Below, in pieces: positions 25,031-37,100 of a stretch of DNA of 64,000 nucleotides. Under the pieces are notes generated by a model. That model saw only the letters and a program-made list of their open reading frames with translations, had not been told where the DNA came from and did no database searches. The position numbers and the translations under genes are program-made. This stretch comes from Eucalyptus grandis (Eukaryota > Streptophyta > Magnoliopsida > Myrtales > Myrtaceae). How positions within the stretch are numbered: the stretch's first letter is position 1; each line of letters opens with the position of its first letter. Location of the stretch: the NCBI RefSeq assembly GCF_016545825.1, contig NC_052622.1:9305001-9369000 (forward strand). The letters run 5' to 3'.

Positions 25031-25769
25031 GGCACTCCTATGGAGTAGCACGCTCGAGCATGATTTTTATTCTAAGGTGAACCTTGGATTTTACATTAAA
25101 TGTTTTGTGTGTCCTGTAATTATAGTTGTCTTATAAACAAAATGGAGTTTCTTTCTTTTTCTTTTTCTTTTTTGAGATAAGTATAGCAAATAAAGCTACT
25201 TCGTTGAGGAAAAATTACTTCCTAGTGTGATTTTGTTTTTATTAAAAGTGAAGGTAAATACTCATATTAATTTGTGCTGCTGACTAACTATTACCTTCTT
25301 TTCTTTAAGGAATGGAATGAAGTCTTTTTCATGATCAAAATGAGCACTCAGCTGAAGAAGCTCATGAATGTCTACCGTGACAGGCAGTCTGTGGAGATGA
25401 ACTCGATTGCTTTCTTGTTTGATGGCCGTAGTCCGCAAGGCGACCAGACTCCTGATGAGGTCTATTTCTCTTTTGCATAGATACCCTATTAAAGTGATGA
25501 AAAAATTAAGCTTCAGACAATCTCTTGAGATGCCAAGTTCTCTCTTTTTCTATTTCAGCTAGAGATGGAGGATGGAGACGAAATCGATGCAATGTTGCAC
25601 CAAACTAGCGGAGCTAGGACTTTGACTTAGGTTCCTCTTTCTGAAACTGTGGTCTGTAAATATGATATTATGCTATGTGAGAATACCTATGTTTAACATC
25701 GCTAGTGGTAAAAAATATTGTGTTGGAAATTTCGCCTTATGAGCATTTTCTCGTAAGCATCTTTGCTGG
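25031..25769 (+). pseudogene. Partial SUMO gene copy (exons 2-3 with introns, exon 1 missing)
   Basis: The segment matches 32157-32947 of the intact SUMO gene along its whole length: the 3' part of intron 1, exon 2 (25310-25459), intron 2, exon 3 (25559-25630, stop TAG) and 3' flank. The introns are retained, so it is a DNA-level copy, not a retroposed cDNA. Both exons keep their exact lengths (150 and 72 nt), frame and splice sites. Compared with the parent there are about nine substitutions in the 50 codons of exon 2, for example two Arg to Met in the [11 protein letters not shown] strand and RRLR to RSPQ. Exon 3 has one substitution, turning the QTGG processing site into QTSG. With no exon 1, no start codon and no di-glycine it cannot make a conjugable SUMO. 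Confidence 0.9.
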
Positions 25770-26928
25770 GCAACCAAATTTTTTGCTTGAGCCAAAATGA
25801 GCTATAAGGAAGAATCAACAAAAAATGATTGCTGCTTGAGTCTTTTTATTTACACCATGAACAAAATAAATTGATCCGCTTGCCATTCACAACTTTACTT
25901 TTTCAGCAATGAGAGTTATAAATAATGAAAATGATATGATGTGGAAAGAATTCTCAAGTTAAAATTAAATGTGATAAATACGTTGATGTATAATAGAAAA
26001 TCCTTACAAATTTAGTAGCCAAAATCTTTAGATAATTTACCCAAGTTTGAGAAACAAGAAGTTTTATTGGATAGATGGGGTTAAACTGAAAATAATCACA
26101 AAAGACTAAATTTATCATAAATATTAATGAGCAGCTAAAATCTCTAGATAATTTGCTCCGAGTTTGATGGGAAAAAAATGAATTTATTGAAAAGAAAATA
26201 TACGGTTGAATTAAAACTAATCACAAAAAAAAAAATGCATTATCATAAATAGTAATCAATACGTGTTCATTTAATATTGTTGCATATGTATAACATCTTA
26301 GGATTTCTCTAGAAATTTTTTTAGGTTATTGATGTCAAGGTAAGAAAACATATGTTTAGAATTTTATGCTTAAAAAATTTACCTATAATCTAATTTGATA
26401 AATATATATGTGTATATGTCAACAACCATAATTCTTTTGTTTGTGTGGCAGTGGTTTATTTCAATATTTGCATGAAGATTGAAAAATGTATCAAAACAAA
26501 AGAAGAGCTAAAAGGTTGTGACTATTCATGAAGAAAATTCAAGGGTTGCAATGGTTGATAACCAATTAAACTCAAAGTATATCCACGAGAAAACTCAAAG
26601 ATGCAATTGTTTTGGACAAATTGGTTTAATATCTTTTCCCATAAGAAATTTGTATTTGGATTATAACCATTTGGAAGAAAAATTTACAGGGCAACACTTG
26701 GAGGCAATATGGCTCGTTATAATGTGCGTGTGACTGATCTTCATAATTGAAACTTTTCAAGTTTTTAAAATCTTTCCACTTCTTTTTGGCTCGCTCTTTT
26801 ATGTAGTACGTCACCTATCTTCACAATTTCTAATCAAGTGGAATAAAAAATAACTATTTACATGAAATGATACTTATCATAAAGGTTGGTACAAGTTGGA
26901 TAGAGTTGGCTTTATGGAGTTTAGAATT
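25770..26928 (+). repeat. Segment A, copy 2
   Basis: It starts 'gcaaccaaattttttgc' exactly where the SUMO-derived segment ends and runs to 'gatagagttggctttatgga'. The relic frame in this copy (26518-26733) is open and starts with an in-frame ATG at 26527 (MKKIQ is out of frame; the frame reads HEENSRVAMVDNQL), ending after GQHLEAIWLVIMCV. It has no family resemblance I can name. Confidence 0.8.
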
Positions 26929-28004
26929 TCAATAATAATTCCAAAGATGACATCATTATAAGTTTAAAATAGGTATTTTGGCTTTACCCAAATGAGCTCA
27001 CGGGAATGGGAATGAGGTGGATGTCAATAACATTTACTAAAATACTTCAATGAAGACACTTAACAAAAAAACCCCGTAATAAAGAATTACCTAAATACTT
27101 ACCATAGTTGGGATTTAGATTTCTATTAAATAGATTGTGCCTAATTTGAATGCTCAATTATTGTAATTTGATTTTTTCAATCAATTTTAATTCTAAGGTT
27201 TCACTTATTTATTGTTTTGGGGGAACATTTTTAAAATTTTAATCAACAAATATGTAAGTTTTTTACGACAGTAATTAATAGCCCAAGATTTCAATATATG
27301 TTTGTGGTCTAGCTCAAAATGTTTGTCCATGGAGGACACATCACTCCCTCCCCCCTACCTCCCGAACCACCACCAAACCCTCTCCCCAAGCGGATTGGGG
27401 CCTCCGATCATGAAATATCATAAACTACCAGAAAATAGGCCAGAGAAATGGAATGAGGGAATAAGCATTTCTTAGGCTAGGGTAAATGTATGCTTATGTA
27501 TTTAAGAATGGACTAGAAAATAGTGCAAAAATAGGATTATAATTTCTTTATTGAGGCTTATTTGGCAGCTTAATGAGATAGGAAAATTCAAGACTTTTCC
27601 TTGAATTTTATCTGCACTTGTTTTCACAAATGCACGCTACAAAATTATTTGTTAATGGATCCACTTAGTTTGAAAAGGCAAAAAGAAATAAAAGTCTGCT
27701 TGGAATTAAGCATAGTGAGACGGATGTAATAGTATCCAACAAATTTCAAATTGTTATATGAATATTTTCAAGAAATTTTATGGAAAGATTACTAAAAAAT
27801 AATAATAATAACCCTCTTTACCTATTCAAAATTGCAATTTCCACCATATTTATTTAATCTTAGGATACTATACTTCTAATACACTCACACTTTTTAAAAA
27901 TCAATAATTTTTTAAAATTCAAGGCCCAAAATGCATTAATAAAGGAAGATGAGAAAGCAAAGGCCAAAGCGATAGCATTATATTTCAAAGCAAAAAATAA
28001 CACT
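26929..28004. other. AT-rich spacer within the duplicated block
   Basis: No gene is seen. The stretch is roughly single-copy within the window, between A copy 2 and B copy 2. Confidence 0.5.
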
Positions 28005-29490
28005 GAAAATCAAAATATAAATTGACCTTTCATACCAATTTGATAGTTGCGAGTGCTTAAGCCGCTCCTACTCCTACGTTCTCTCTTGTTGTTTTCCTCT
28101 CTTTGGTTTTCAAGAATCTCCTCATTCTCCAACAGATCATAATAGAGAGAGGGAGAGGGTGGAAAATGAAGAGAGGAGACACGTATGTGAAAATAGAGTG
28201 CGGACCATCTCCTGTAAATACTAATTTTTTTATGAGCGTTTTCTCTTTCGTCTTTTTGGCTTTTGTTGAGGGGACTAATTAAGGAAATAAAAATTTCCTC
28301 TATAACAGCAGTCAACTGCTACTACTTCTAAAAGGGAGAGAGGAAATAAAATTTGTATTTGTAGTTGCGCAATCATCATGGAACCCAATATCTTTAGAAG
28401 TAAAAGGAGGCGACATGTGACTTAAGGGTCTTACAGGATTTTATAGCAGATCAAAGCTGCCCAATATTTTCTCTACTCTCGCTTAGGGAATAATTATGCT
28501 TAGCTACTTTTTTTCCATGTTTATAGTACAAGTGATTCTTTTAGTGTACATTATAGGAAAAGCCACATTGAAAAGTAAGGAAAGACGGAGGAAATTTACA
28601 AAATATCTATTTGTTTTAACCAAATCTCAATGTTAATCTTTTCTAGTTTGATTATTACATGTTAAGTTGGAGAAAAATACGGGTGTCTTTGTAATATTAA
28701 AGCATAAAGGGAGTTATAAGATAATCTCGGTATTGATTTAATATCCTTGCATAAAATTTAATTTTGGATCAACTTAATAACCTTACTTGTCTTTTCAATC
28801 TTTGGTAAGTTTTTTTTTTTTTTTAAACAAATATCTTTGGTAAGTTAAACAATTACTAAACATCAATTATTTTGAGAAACCGCAATCCACTTTTTGACAC
28901 ATTTTGGGCTATTTTCGAGTTTATATTGTGATTTTTTTTTTTTTTTTTGCTCATTTCAATTAGTTAAGTTAGCTAACAAAAGAAATAATGGAAGAATCCA
29001 AGGTAGGCAACCAAATTTTTGACTTGACCCAAAATGAGCTGTAAGGCAAAATCACCAAAAAAGGACTGCTACTTGAATCTTTTTATTTGCACTATGTACA
29101 AAATAAATTGATCTATTTGCCATTCACAACTTTGCTTTTTTAGTAAGGCTTTATACACGGGAGTGATAAATAATAAAAATGATATGGTGTGGAAAGAATT
29201 CTCAAGTTAAAATTAAAAGTGATAAATATGTTGATGTATAATAGAAAATCTTTACAAATTTAGTAGCCAAAATCTTTAGATAATTTACCCAAGTTTGAGA
29301 AAAAAATAAGTTTTATTAGACATATAGGGTTGAACTGAAAATAATCACAAAAGACCAATTTTATCATAAATAGTAATGAGCGGCTAAAATCTTTAGATAA
29401 TTTGCTCTAAGTTTGAGGGCAAAAAAAGGAATTTATTGAAAAGAAAATATACATTTGAATTAAAATTAATCACAAAAAAAGGCCTTATCC
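28005..29490 (+). repeat. Segments B and A, copy 2 of B / copy 3 of A (truncated)
   Basis: B' starts 'aaatcaaaatataaattgac' and is colinear with 22925-23898, with small indels and longer T runs. A'' starts 'gcaaccaaatttttgac' at 29007 and keeps the first ~480 bp of A before diverging near 29490, where segment C' soon follows. A 101-codon minus frame at 28010-28315 is not supported as a gene. Confidence 0.8.
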
Positions 29491-29593
29491 ACTAGTAAAA
29501 TATTTTGAGAAACTTTGGATTGGTTTTAGTCATGAAGATTGATGATAAAAACAGTAAAAAACTTTTATTCTGCCTAAACCATTTTCCAATCAA

Positions 29594-30238
29594 ATTCTCA
29601 TATGTCTAAATATCCACAAATTTGAGATTTTCTTTTCATCGTAAATGACATGATCACAACCCTTGGAAATTGTATGAGCTTCACATGGAATTGACCAACT
29701 AAATTATATATATAGCTAAAGTCAATGAATAATTCCCATCGCAAAACCCTAAATTTTGATCTCTTCTTTTCTTAGGGGAATTAGAGGATTTGAAAAAAAA
29801 AAAAAAATCTTGTCACTCTATGAGAAGGTATATTATGTTCTCGATTAGTTCACAATGACCTATGAAGATTAAAGGTGGTAATGACCAAAAAATTTATAAA
29901 CTTACTTATGCCAATTTAATTCCAAACTTTCTAATTATGATAATTAAGTCTTAAACATTTTCATATTTTGATAATTAAATTCATCCTACCATTTTTTTTT
30001 TATTTCTTCTTTTCTTTTCTTTTGGGGGGAGGGGGACTGAGGGCTGATGACCCTCACTTGTTGTCACCAGTTTAGGATTTTTTTTTTTTTCAAGTGTAAT
30101 AGACTTATTCTTTTTTTTTTTTGGTAATTTTTCTAAGAATAAAGTAAATGAGAATGACTTTTTTTTTGGGTCAAATAATTGAAGGTAAAATAAAATTGAT
30201 TGAAATGGTATTTAGTCAATAGTACCAAAATTGATTAC
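29594..30238 (+). repeat. Segment C, copy 2
   Basis: Direct-orientation partner of 21586-22257, including the same internal transposon end ('tttataaacttacttatgcc...cattttcatattttga') and the closing 'atggtatttagtcaatagtacc'. C and C' flank the whole B-A-SUMO-A-B-A block. Confidence 0.8.
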
Positions 30239-30767
30239 ATGTCCTTATGTGTGTTGAGATGCAAATAGGACTAATTTCCAAAAATAAAAATAAAAAATCA
30301 TAAATTTAGGTCCAATTTTAATTCTATCCCGAACATTTTTTTCTCTAAAAGAAATTATTAACTTTTACTCCGATATCAAATTTGCCCCTGTTAACTCGTC
30401 ATTTACAAAATCCCCATGTTGATAATTTTGAAAAATGGACATTGGGTTGGGAGGGCAAATTTGAGATTAGGGTTAAAAGTTAAGACTTTCAATGCAGAAT
30501 AGTGATAAGGATCTAATATGAGATAAGATCTAAAACGGAAGATTCTTTTGGGTGGGGGAATTAATGAATAGATACAAAATCCGATTGACTCCAAAGTCAA
30601 TCAAGATTACTTCTCGAAGAAGCCATATAGAAAAACTCGTTTTCGAGGCAACTAAAATAAAATAAATTGAATGTGAAGGCGGAGAAAGAGTTGCGGGATC
30701 ACAGAACCACAAAACCTAAGCCGCTCTGCATCTCCGAGTCGTCTCCTCGGACGAAGACGACGATCAC
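30239..30767. other. Upstream region of the SUMO gene
   Basis: AT-rich DNA leading into the SUMO 5' leader. No conserved promoter element is clear by eye. Confidence 0.4.
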
Positions 30768-30768
30768 A

Positions 30769-30792
30769 GAGAGAGAGAGAGAGAGAGAGAGA
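30769..30792 (+). repeat. (GA)n microsatellite in the SUMO 5' leader
   Basis: About 12 GA units end 11 bases before the SUMO start codon. GA/CT runs are common in plant 5' leaders and can bind BPC/GAGA-type factors; a regulatory role is only a possibility here. Confidence 0.8.
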
Positions 30793-30802
30793 AGCGAGAG
30801 AG

Positions 30803-32805
30803 ATGTCGGCCTCAGGGGTGACCCAGCAGCACGAGGAAGACAAGAAGCCGAACGATCAGTCCGCCCACATCAACCTCAAGGTCAAGGGTCAGGTACCGCC
30901 TCTGGTGTTTTCTCTCTCTCTCTTCTTCCGACCGAGAACGACGGCTCGGCGTGGCATTTCGATCCTCGTTTCTGTGTGGGTTTTCCTGCCCGATGCGCGT
31001 GCCGCATTGTCCTGTCTGTGGAAGTTAGCTCGTGCTCTTTCGAGTGGTGTGGTAAAGGCGGGATCTTTCGCCAGAAAAAGATGATCTTTTTCGGTTTGTT
31101 GGCTCGTTCGTGGTTGTATTCCTTGTCTCTGGTGTGATTTTGAATTGTGGGTTTTGCCCTCTACTACCATGTGACTTTCTTGGGTTCGTACTCTGCTGTT
31201 TTCCGCATGCCCGATCGTTTTCTTGAGAGGGCTTTTCGAAAGCTGCGCGTGTGATGGGCATTTCTGGGAGGAGATTGGGACGATGATAATCGCCGAATGA
31301 GCAGGTTAATGACCCTTTCGAAAGTACCTCTCGCGGCGAGTTGCTGGCCCGCTGAAAATGTGTTTGTAATGCTGCTTGGTTTTTTTGACGTGGAAAAGTA
31401 GACTGTTTGCATACAAATGTTGGGGCTTTCTATGTTCTCTCGACAAACCAATCGTCTGTCCTGACGTCCGTCTTTAGGAAATGTGGAAGTACGCAAACTC
31501 TTCAAAAACTTCGAACTGTATTGTTGAGATCTCTTTCTTTTCGTAACCCATTGTTTGCCAGTCCCCAAAGATCGGTTCCTCGAGGATGAGTTAAAACGTT
31601 CATGTGAAGTTAGACATGTGAAGGTTGTCTGCTGGTCGCAGATGCATAAACTTGGATTAGTGGAGGTCGAGATACAACCTTTTGCGATACCCTCGCCCGG
31701 GAGAGGGATGTTGACACATTATAGGAAATGTTGAAGACTTAAACGATATATTTAGTAAAAATTACACTAAGAGAGTGACCATGGTGGATGGAGATGTGTT
31801 GCCCTGATCTGTCATTGGTGGCGTTGCTAAAATATAGTCTAAAATATAGTCATAGTTACGTCTTTTTTCTTGTTTGCCCATCATAGCCTATCAATTAAAA
31901 TTGAATTTGGTGCATTATGCGTGGTTTTGTGTGTCCTTCATGGTTTTGATGCTCTGGATGTTTTTGCTCTTCTATGTCAATAGTACTAATCTCTAGCTTT
32001 GTCCCTCTTGCTGTGATTTCTCAGTACGACTTCATCATCCATTTATCTCCCAATCCTTATGCAGATTCCATTGTTTGCATTGTCAGTTGTCATTTTAGTT
32101 TCTAAGCGTTGATGATTGTTCATTCTTGTTATTATCCAATTGAATTTTGTGGAGGAGGCACTCCTATGGAGTAGTACACTCGAGCTTTTTGTTTGAAGGT
32201 GAACCTTGGACTTCACATTAAATGTTTTGTGTGTCCTATAATTATATTGTCTTATAAACAGAATGGAGTTTTTTTTTTTTCTTTTTTTGAGATAAGTATA
32301 GCAAATATAGTTACTTCGCTGATGAAAAATTACTTCCTATGATACTAGAAGTTGTTTTTATTAAAAGTGAAGGCAAATACTCATATTAATCTGTAGAAGT
32401 TGTTTTTATTAAAAGTGAAGGCAAATACTCATATTAATCTGTGTTGTTGACTGACTATCACCTTCTTTTCTTCAAGGATGGAAATGAAGTCTTTTTTAGG
32501 ATCAAAAGGAGCACTCAGCTGAAGAAGCTCATGAATGCCTATTGTGATAGGCAGTCTGTGGAAATGAACTCAATTGCATTCTTGTTTGATGGCCGCCGTC
32601 TGCGAGGTGACCAGACTCCTGATGAGGTCTGTTTCTCTTTTGCATAGATACCTTGCTAAAGTGATTGAAAAATTTAAGTATTAAGCTTCAGACAGTCTCT
32701 TGAGATGCCAAGTTCTCTCTTTTTCTATTTCAGCTAGAGATGGAGGATGGAGACGAGATCGATGCGATGTTGCACCAGACTGGCGGAGCTAGGACTTTGA
32801 CTTAG
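30803..32805 (+). CDS. SUMO1: Small ubiquitin-like modifier (SUMO)
   Basis: Three exons: 30803-30892, 32477-32626 and 32734-32805 (TAG), 103 residues. The flexible N-terminus ([20 protein letters not shown]) is followed by the ubiquitin-like fold: [19 protein letters not shown], then [16 protein letters not shown], then [20 protein letters not shown] and [16 protein letters not shown]. Gly97-Gly98 is the maturation site; SUMO proteases (ULP/ESD4) would remove the tail ARTLT. The mature C-terminus is joined through SAE1/2, SCE1 and SIZ1 to lysines of nuclear proteins. Intron 1 is long (1,584 bp) and intron 2 short (107 bp), as in other plant SUMO1/2 genes. Assignment to the SUMO1/2 class is secure; the paralogue number is nominal. 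Confidence 0.96.
32348..32443 (+). repeat. 48-bp tandem duplication in SUMO intron 1
   Basis: Two adjacent near-identical 48-bp units, each starting 'gaagttgtttttattaaaag' and ending 'catattaatctgt', lie just upstream of the exon 2 acceptor. The partial SUMO copy at 25031-25769 has a single unit. Confidence 0.85.
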
Positions 32806-33084
32806 GCTCTTCTTTCTGAAACTCTGTGGTCTGTAAATATGATATTATGCTATGTGAGAATACCTATATTTAACATCACCAGTAGTGGAAAATACTATGC
32901 TGGAGACTTTGCCTTATGAGCCTTTTCTCATAGGTGTCTTTGCTAGGACTCGTCCCCCCCAACCACCTGCATAGTAACCTGGTTTGTCATGCTGAATTCT
33001 GATAATAGGAAGACTTCTTTAGCTGGTGCTTTTTTATCATTGATTGGTACTTTCCGTGCTTGAATATTTGGCTGCTTCTGGTTA

Positions 33085-33654
33085 TTAAAATCGGTTCATT
33101 CTTGGATACTTGAATACTTGAAAATCAAATCTCCCATTTGGTTTGTAGGCAGAGAATTCAAGGGACGGTTCATTTATCGTAAGCCGTTCCATAGTGTTCT
33201 CCCATGAGTCGACAATAAAAAGTAGGTGTTGACTTTGTCGATGGCAATGGAGATCTCTATCCTGACAATAGTGCAACGATTGTCCCAAAAATCTTCCTTG
33301 ACTGCCATCCAACACCTGAATGAAAGCGTGGACTTTTCGAGTATCGCATTGATGCTCTAAGAATTTGCCAATTTTCCTGTTCAAGTATGGGAGCATTGAG
33401 TTCAGGCTACGAGATAGAATATGGCTGGGATCCTCGAAACATATATCCGTCGCGGCGGGATCCTCGAAACATGTATCTGTCGCAGCGGGATCCTCGAAAC
33501 AGGTATCCATAGCAGCACAAGACGTACAGAGAGCCAGGGGAACGGAAAAATGAGCCAGGAGATTAGATCCTTTCGGTTCTGTATATGATATGATTGGTAA
33601 ATTGCGGATCAGCAACCTGCGGCAGAGTGGAAAGAACGTTTCTTTAGTAAGCAA
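33085..33654 (-). other. Unassigned 189-codon open frame containing a 3 x 30-bp tandem repeat
   Basis: The frame lies between the SUMO 3' end and the next gene's 3' end. Three 30-bp units (33427-33456, 33457-33486, 33487-33516; each 'gggatcctcgaaaca...') encode three decapeptides of the form AATDTCFEDP on the minus strand. The rest is unlike any family I recognise. Codon use is not clearly coding and the listed start is not convincing. It may be relic coding sequence or chance. Confidence 0.3.
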
Positions 33655-34139
33655 GAGACTAGCTAAAATTATGTGATAAGCCTTTAAATTAACCAGTGGA
33701 GTTCATCTCAGTGTCGCCACATGTTTGATTCCATCGTCTCGAGATTGATTCAAATCAAGCGAGTCACGTGAAGCTGCACAGCTTAGAGACGACAGGATAA
33801 CAATAATAAACTCGACCCTGCGATCAACGCAGAACGCAGGATAAATATAAAACCGCACATGACGATGCAATAATAACTTGGAACGCATCCATCAGGCAAA
33901 ATTTATCTTTTCCCGCACTAGATTGGATACTCAACAGCTGTACAGGCTAACTTACACTGGAAAAGGATATAACGCGCATATAATATATACACGTTGAAAC
34001 AAAAGGATGTAAGAACGAATGAACAAATGGAGAAAGGTGAAGATGGATAGCCGTGTAAATTGTAAATCTCCAGATGAGGATGAGCACATTGAAGTGGGAA
34101 TGTTGAAGAGGCAAATCCCAATCCGCTTCTAGGACGGAT

Positions 34140-37100
34140 TCAGGCCACTGCTGCGATGCCTGCTTTTCCTTCTTTCCCTGCTTTTCTTTGGAGCTGCTTT
34201 CTAGGGAGGATTCTTGGAGGCCTTGATACTAGCGTTGTCAGATGCCCCGACTCGTAGCAATTCTGTTTGATACGAAAATTCCTCCACTTTTGTTAATTAC
34301 AAAGGATTAACTTGCGTGGCTTTTCCTCCTCTCTTTCTGTTGAACATAAAAAAAGGAGAGATAAATTCCTTTCGATCATGTCAACAGCAGCATCAGCTCT
34401 AGGCAAAATTTGTTAAAAATGAAAATCACAAGTTCCAATTAAGCAATTCTTCTCCTTCACTCTGCTAGAGAATATAGTGACAATATGAAAGAAAAAATTT
34501 CCCCCAGGAGACCAGATATAATCCAGAATGCAAAACACATTGCATAAGGCAAGCTATAGCTCAATGTCATGATCAGCAATGCGCATAATAAATTAGTTCA
34601 TATGCTCCGCGGTTTGCATAATCATACTATAAGGACAAAAGAGCAATTCCCCTCCACCACCATCCAGGAATGACTTACGAGACGTCGCGCTAGAATAAAC
34701 TATCATCCATTTTCATGATGAATTCGTCATGCAAATAATCAAATTTGTGGAGATGCTCTGAAGTTTGCATTCCTAATCCACTAATTTATGATATCTGAGG
34801 TTTACTTACCGGGCTTCCGCTTCCAAGTGTTGACCTGTGATGACCATGATCTAGAGAGTGTGACCCTGAAGTATGACCCAACCTTCGCGCAAATCCTTGA
34901 CTGTGATTATAAATGCTGCATGAGATCATACAGGATGACCAAAGGTAAGAAGGCTTCAAAGTCATTGAAAAAAAAAAAAAAAGACCACATAAGGCGATGG
35001 GGTTTCCTATATCTTTGTGAAGAGTCATTGGCCAACACCAAGGAAAAAAGAAATAAAAGCATCCTAATCTTAAGCCATGGAATATATTGTTCCAAGGGCA
35101 TCTCTGCAATAGAACAAACATTGTTACAAATATCGAACCTGAGCTTAATGGTTGTAGCTGGTCGACCCATTCTACAATTACAAGACCAGGAAGTAACCAT
35201 GTTGCTATATTTTACTCGTCTGAGGTTAATTTCCACAATCTTACTTTCACAAACCAAATGAAAGCCACTAGCCACAAAGGCTGCCTCGCTTCTGTACTGA
35301 TCTCCAGTGACATATCTTGGAAACCAGAATTTATGGAGGAGGGCGCATATGTTACGATGCCAAAAACAAATCATAAAAATGTATCCACACCTGAGGCGAT
35401 GCCTGTTGCAGGCGGAGAAGAAGGCAACGAACCCATTTAATATGCTCCTCACAGCACGGAAGACCTGACAACAAATGGACATTAAGACTTTTTGAACAAC
35501 AAATCAGAATCCATCTTGCATCGTCAATTAACCAAAGCAATTTGATATATGACATACATGAGAAAAAAGATCATTCCAAAGCATACGCCACATGGAAACT
35601 TCAGTAGTCTTCACTGCAGTACTAGCAGCAGAGGCACTCCGGAATATGGTCCTAAGGGTCTGCCAAACTTCAATTATAGAGCCATACATGGAGGTCCACA
35701 TAAAAGTCACCATATTCCCTAATGCAAGGACCATGCGGATGGGCAAGTACAGAGTCTCCCAGAGGACCCAAAATATGGGACACAAGATGGAAGTTCCTGC
35801 AATGCAGCTCAAGGCCTATGTATCAAGATACTTACAGCAATATCATACCAAAAGACCAAAAGGATACGCTATTTATGTAATCTCACAAAATAGATTGCAT
35901 CCATAATCATCAAATCAAAGCGGAAATGTTCAAAAATCTGAAGGCAATAAATGGTTGCACACATATGTTACGTACCAATTGTCCAGATTGCTGAGAGTAT
36001 AAACCACAGTGGCTGCAGTAAAATGTCTGATAGGTTTTCCACTAGACTGCAAGAAGATTCAATAACAAACCAAGTGACCGAGAAGAAGCTCCCAACCACT
36101 CCAGAGCACACATTCCATAAAGGAAGAAGGCCCTCAAAAAGCTCTAAAAGAGGTTCTGCAAGGGGTTGAGCTAGAACTGAAAAAAAGGACCGAGTGGTGC
36201 CCATGACCATTAGGAACCATTTTATTGCTTTCTGGCAGTTATGAAGAAAAAGCATTGTCCCCAAGTACTTGATTCGAGATACCATCTCCCAAGATTCTAT
36301 CCAATCGAAAAGAGGGCCACACAAATGTGCGGCTGTTGCCTTGAGGACAGGGACATTTTTGTACAGATCATAGAATCCAATCAGAACGGTTACCACTGAC
36401 ATAATCACATAGAAAGTTCTAGCTAAGGGACACATCCACGGGCGATACAGGTGACAAAACCCAGGATATGACTGGAGGAATATGACCCAAGAGGGAAGTC
36501 CCGACTCCAACAGTGTAAGTAACCTCACGTCTGCCATTATTATTTCCCTCAATTTGAATGGAAGGTCATGGTCATTAAACCTAAACAAGATCAAGACATC
36601 CTTATACTGGAAGGAGTCGCTTGCATTATCAGAATCACTAGCACAACAGCTTTCAGGATCGTCCACTGAATCTTCACTTTCACTATGTTTTTCATCTGCA
36701 GAGAAATCAACCTCAACACCAGCGTCATTGGATCTAATCACTCTTCTCTTCTTGGTCGGGGGAGTGCTTGGTTCACTCATATGGATTTCGGGGGAAGCAG
36801 CAAAGGCATGACAATTGTTGTGAACATGCTGGGAAGAGTTATTCCCAGAAGACAATACATCAAAGCAAGTATCTTCATGGGAATCAATACTAGACTCTGA
36901 AAATTTGTCTTGAGCATCGTGGAACGTCTCTCCTGGATATTCAGAACAAGAGTAAATAACAAAGCCAATGTGTTCTGTTCTCACCAATAGAAATAATCCA
37001 GAGAGAACCAACGGTCACAGCAGTCAGAAAGGAGTCATATCAACTTGGATTGTCCAAGCAAATTTTGGTTATTTCTGTTATACAGGTTAAAATTACATGA

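Noticed and set aside
21586..30238. Segments C and C' as LTRs of one 8.7-kb retrotransposon
   Set aside because: They are direct repeats of about 650 bp, but they lack clear TG...CA ends, a primer-binding site and any gag/pol frame inside. Each also carries an internal transposon end. Segmental duplication explains them better.
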